Positions 6,121 through 7,995 of a stretch of DNA of 7,995 bases are shown here, piece after piece; the stretch's first letter is position 1, and the number at the start of each line of letters is the position of its first letter. The translations under genes were made by a program, and so were the position numbers. Source of the stretch: Actinomycetes bacterium (GTDB taxonomy: Bacteria > Actinomycetota > Actinomycetes > Actinomycetales > Microbacteriaceae); NCBI GenBank assembly GCA_023421635.1, contig JAEZSU010000380.1:1-7995 (forward strand), given 5' to 3'. Below the pieces are notes generated by a model. That model was not told the origin of the DNA. It did no database searches and saw only the letters and a list, made by a program, of their open reading frames with translations.

Positions 6121-6972
6121 TCAGCCGTCGAGCGCGGCTCGCGCCTTCTCGGCGTCGTTCGCGGCAGCCTTGGACGCCGCTACCGCGTCCTTCCGCTCGG
6201 TCTCCAGCTCGTCGACAACGTCATCGGCGGCTCCCGCTTCCTCGACCACACGCTGCAATTGCACGCGAAGTTCCTCGACACGCTCATGCAGCATGTCGGC
6301 GTGATCGCGGGCCTTCGCCAGCCGGGCTTCGACCTTCGCGAGCGTACGCTCGGCCTCGGATGCTGCGCGCTCGGCAGCTTTCACCGCGGCCTCAGCTGCT
6401 TTTCGGGCGCGCCGCTCAGCGAGGTCATCACGAGACGTCGGATGCTGCGGTTTGACGTCCGCATTCACACCGACGACGTGATCCGCGAGGTCCTCGAGGT
6501 CACCCGCTTCGAGCGGCTTGATGAGCCGTCCCGTCAGCACGGCCGCGGCCGCGCGCTCGTCCATCACCGCGGCGTTGATCGTCGCCGCTACGGATTCCTG
6601 CGCCGAGGCGCTCAACGAGCCGCCCTGCGCCTTGACGAGTCCGCCCGCGCGCTTGGCCAGGGACGCCACGAGGTCGCGGCGTTGCCGACTGAGCTGTTTC
6701 AGTTCCGCTGCGTCGAGGTCATCCTGCGCTTCACGCAACGCGGTCGCCAGCTCGATGGCCGGCGCCAGTTGACCGTCGGCGACGAGGAGATTGACCGCCC
6801 ATGCGGCGACCGTCGGCTTCCGGAGCGACCTGATCTGCTTCGCCCCCTCACCGGTCAGTTCGGCGGCGCGGGCGTTACGCGCGGCGGTGAACTGCTCGGG
6901 TGGGAGGGCATAGAGCTCGGCTCCGATGACCTCCGCGCCGTCGCCATCCACACTCATCTGACCATCATTCAC
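6121..6972 (-). CDS. Coiled-coil protein of unknown function
   Basis: This protein has 283 residues if started at the GTG at 6972, or 278 from the ATG at 6957. The N-terminal segment (ELYALPPEQFTAARNARAAEL at 19-39, then SLRKPTVAAWAVNLL at 49-63) matches a conserved start I recall from many actinobacterial hypothetical proteins. Residues 65-170 are predicted mainly helical. Residues about 183-282 are an Ala/Glu/Lys/Arg-rich heptad stretch, almost certainly a long coiled coil (for example AERTLAKVEARLAKARDHAD). There is no signal peptide or membrane segment. A structural or scaffold role is possible, but the function is unknown. Neither start has its own good Shine-Dalgarno sequence. A mini-ORF with a strong one ends at 6965, overlapping the GTG and ending seven bases before the ATG, which suggests coupled initiation. 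It ends five bases before the broken cyclase gene and was probably co-transcribed with it. Confidence 0.8.
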   Translation of the reverse strand: MNDGQMSVDGDGAEVIGAELYALPPEQFTAARNARAAELTGEGAKQIRSLRKPTVAAWAVNLLVADGQLAPAIELATALREAQDDLDAAELKQLSRQRRDLVASLAKRAGGLVKAQGGSLSASAQESVAATINAAVMDERAAAAVLTGRLIKPLEAGDLEDLADHVVGVNADVKPQHPTSRDDLAERRARKAAEAAVKAAERAASEAERTLAKVEARLAKARDHADMLHERVEELRVQLQRVVEEAGAADDVVDELETERKDAVAASKAAANDAEKARAALDG

Positions 6973-7009
6973 TGCACGGCAGCCGATACGCTGCCAGGTC
7001 CTCCTGCAT
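6965..7009 (-). CDS. Candidate 14-residue leader peptide (MQEDLAAYRLPCSE)
   Basis: An ATG at 7009-7007 follows a perfect GGAGGT five bases upstream, the best ribosome binding site in this part of the window. The frame closes with TGA at 6967-6965. The stop overlaps the GTG start of the coiled-coil gene in GTGAATGA and lies seven bases before that gene's alternative ATG. This is the geometry expected for translational coupling. The peptide has no run of a single amino acid that would indicate attenuation. Whether it is translated is unknown. The alternative is that the sequence is an ordinary leader and the Shine-Dalgarno is misplaced. Confidence 0.35.
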   Translation of the reverse strand: MQEDLAAYRLPCSE

Positions 7010-7012
7010 GCG

Positions 7013-7054
7013 TCACCTCCGAGTAGGTGCCACGCGGGTGGCCATGCCCCGCAT
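7013..7054 (-). CDS. Candidate 13-residue upstream mini-ORF (MRGMATRVAPTRR)
   Basis: An ATG at 7054-7052 is preceded by GGAG at five bases' distance. The ORF ends in a TGA at 7015-7013 that overlaps the Shine-Dalgarno sequence of the next mini-ORF (GGAGGTGA). Ribosomes finishing here would be placed directly on the next initiation region. The evidence is limited to this spacing, and short ORFs of this kind are frequent by chance. Confidence 0.2.
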   Translation of the reverse strand: MRGMATRVAPTRR

Positions 7055-7055
7055 G
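7029..7055. repeat. Two adjacent inverted repeats upstream of the coiled-coil gene
   Basis: GCCAC-GCGG-GTGGC (7029-7042) and CATGC-CCC-GCATG (7043-7055) lie end to end in the 135-base gap between the Nudix regulator and the coiled-coil gene. On the reverse strand they would form two small hairpins in the leader RNA, or serve as binding sites. No -10 element is clear near them, so the promoter of this gene was not located. Confidence 0.3.
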
Positions 7056-7107
7056 ACGTCTCCGTCCGGCGGCACCCCGCACGTTCACGGTCGCTCCGAG
7101 CCCTCCT

Positions 7108-7737
7108 TCAGCGGCGTTCGGCCCTCACGTAGAGCTCAGCAGGCCTGCCGCGCCCTTCGGACCACGTCTCGCCGGTCGGCGTGAGCATCGGAAGCATCGC
7201 CCGACGGAAGGAGTCCGGCAGCAGCCGCTCCCCCTGCACCACCCCGTGCACGGTGCGCAACCGGCGGAGGGTGAACGGCCCCTCGAGAAGGCCGGACGGG
7301 TCGGGCGCGCGGCGGTACTCCGCGCGCAGCGCTTCGACCGCCGCGTCGACGATGTCCGTGTGGTCATAGCGGAGCTCCGGCAGGGTGTCGAGCGGGCAGA
7401 GCAGCGCATGCGGCAACCGTTCCGCAGGCACGGTATCCATATGCGCGACGGACAACACCCAACCGCGGTCGTCCCGCCCCGGCGCATCGAACACACGGAG
7501 CTGACGCGGCCGCAGGCCTTCGATCTCGGCCTTCTCCCTGAGCGAGCGGAGCACCGCATCGTGAAGGGTCTCGCCCTCGTGGAGGAACGTCCCAGGAAGC
7601 CGCGCCTCCCCCTCCTGGTCGACGAGGACGACCGCGAGGCGGTCTTCCGACACCGTGAGCACCGCGGTGTCGACCGCGACGGACGGGCGCGGGTAGTCGG
7701 TCAGCGTCTTTCCGGCTCGGTCTCGATATGGGGCCAC
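7108..7737 (-). CDS. NrtR-type Nudix-fold transcriptional regulator
   Basis: This 209-residue protein has the two-domain build of NrtR regulators, which in characterised bacteria repress NAD-metabolism genes and respond to ADP-ribose. Residues about 18-140 form a Nudix-like domain. Residues about 150-205 form a winged helix (LLEGPFTLRRLRTVHGVVQG, RLLPDSFRRAMLP, ending in GRGRPAELY), typical of the family. The Nudix box at 50-72 is degenerate: the G, the first E of REUxEE, its last E and the later G are replaced by T50, S65, K69 and E71, while E56, R64 and E68 remain. Hydrolase activity is therefore unlikely, which agrees with a pure regulator. The GTG at 7737 is the first possible start, since an in-frame TAA lies nine bases upstream at 7749-7747. 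There is no Shine-Dalgarno sequence, so translation is probably leaderless. No NAD biosynthesis gene is seen in the window. Confidence 0.82.
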   Translation of the reverse strand: MAPYRDRAGKTLTDYPRPSVAVDTAVLTVSEDRLAVVLVDQEGEARLPGTFLHEGETLHDAVLRSLREKAEIEGLRPRQLRVFDAPGRDDRGWVLSVAHMDTVPAERLPHALLCPLDTLPELRYDHTDIVDAAVEALRAEYRRAPDPSGLLEGPFTLRRLRTVHGVVQGERLLPDSFRRAMLPMLTPTGETWSEGRGRPAELYVRAERR

Positions 7738-7743
7738 GGCACC

Positions 7744-7749
7744 AATTTA
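7744..7749 (-). promoter_or_regulatory. -10 element of the NrtR-like gene (leaderless)
   Basis: TAAATT on the reverse strand fits TANNNT and ends six bases before the GTG start at 7737, the same spacing as in the YjbR-like gene. It overlaps the first operator-like repeat, so a repressor bound there would block its own promoter. Confidence 0.5.
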
Positions 7750-7767
7750 ACGCACAGTTGCGCAAAT
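7745..7767. promoter_or_regulatory. Operator-like motif, copy 1 (putative NrtR site)
   Basis: An AT-rich 23-base motif with the pattern ATTTAACGCA-cag-TTGCGCAAAT is partly palindromic (ATTT/AAAT and CGCA/TGCG arms). It agrees with copy 2 at about 20 of 24 aligned positions, with one single-base gap. It stands out in GC-rich DNA and overlaps the -10 box of the NrtR-like gene, so autorepression is the simplest reading. Assignment to NrtR is inferred from position. Confidence 0.55.
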
Positions 7768-7795
7768 CTGGACGACACGTCACACTGGGGGGCAT

Positions 7796-7819
7796 ATTTA
7801 ACTCAGAGTCGCGCGAAAT
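7796..7819. promoter_or_regulatory. Operator-like motif, copy 2 (putative NrtR site)
   Basis: A 24-base direct copy of the 7745-7767 motif begins with ATTTAAC and ends in GCGCGAAAT, in the same orientation. Its start lies 51 bases from the start of copy 1, about five helical turns, so two bound dimers would sit on the same face of the DNA. It ends one base before the GGAGGG ribosome binding site of the divergent gene at 7831, so it probably overlaps that gene's promoter or transcription start. Confidence 0.55.
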
Positions 7820-7830
7820 AGGAGGGTGTG

Positions 7831-7995
7831 ATGGCCAGGAGGATGAAAGGGACCCTTCCCTGCGAACTCTTCGGAGGGCCGCTCGACGGAAAGAAGTACG
7901 GCGACCTTCCCGATCCCGGGGAACCGCTCACCGGCGCTGTCCTGAGCATCCCACTCGGTCAGCCGGCGGCCGACCACCCCACCGCCGTCTACGAG
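7831..7995 (+). CDS. Small 'GGPLDG' hypothetical protein, 5' part (truncated by window edge)
   Basis: The ATG at 7831 opens 55 codons that run to the right edge without a stop. A strong GGAGGG lies four bases upstream, a slightly short spacing; a second in-frame ATG at 7843 follows AGGAGG with no spacer and is less likely. The protein starts MARRMKGTLPCELFGGPLDG, then KKYGDLPDPGEPLTGAVLSI. An early GGPLDG followed by strand-like segments is a pattern I recall from short uncharacterised actinobacterial and actinophage proteins. No function is known to me. It is divergent from the NrtR-like gene and shares its operator region, so it, or an operon it leads, may be controlled by that regulator. 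Confidence 0.65.
   Translation, partial: MARRMKGTLPCELFGGPLDGKKYGDLPDPGEPLTGAVLSIPLGQPAADHPTAVYE

Overview
The window is GC-rich (roughly 70%) and gene-dense. Its gene content is typical of a high-GC actinobacterium: a DUF222-type HNH endonuclease-like protein, starts that look leaderless (a -10 hexamer six bases before the start codon), GTG starts, and an NrtR-type Nudix regulator. Microbacteriaceae, perhaps Microbacterium, is my best guess from general resemblance only. I see no rRNA, complete tRNA, insertion sequence or CRISPR array.

Layout. 1-224 (-): 5' part of a YjbR/MmcQ-like gene running off the left edge. 374-1909 (-): DUF222/HNH protein. 2112-3428 (+): MFS transporter. 3420-3460: a tRNA-like acceptor/T-arm fragment overlapping the MFS stop codon. 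3477-4706 (-): unrecognised 409-residue protein. 4707-4883: divergent promoter region with two perfect inverted repeats. 4884-5552 (+): membrane-anchored DUF4230-like protein. 5576-6115 (-): cyclase/kynurenine-formamidase-family gene, broken by a frameshift and an internal deletion. 6121-6972 (-): coiled-coil protein five bases upstream of the cyclase. 6965-7054 (-): two tiny ORFs, each with a Shine-Dalgarno sequence, leading into the coiled-coil gene. 7108-7737 (-): NrtR-type regulator. 7738-7830: divergent intergenic region with a duplicated AT-rich operator-like motif. 7831-7995 (+): start of a small 'GGPLDG' protein running off the right edge.

How it fits together. Most genes look like independent chromosomal units in divergent or convergent pairs, not one pathway. 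The clearest regulatory unit is at the right end. The NrtR-like protein has lost two of the Nudix-box glutamates, so it is probably a sensor/regulator and not an enzyme. Two near-identical 23-24 bp motifs lie in front of it, one over its own -10 element and one just before the divergent small gene. This suggests autoregulation plus control of the divergent transcript. I found no convincing novel defence or biosynthetic system. The points most worth a second look are the NrtR operator pair, the decayed cyclase, the orphan tRNA-like fragment and the tandem mini-ORF leader.
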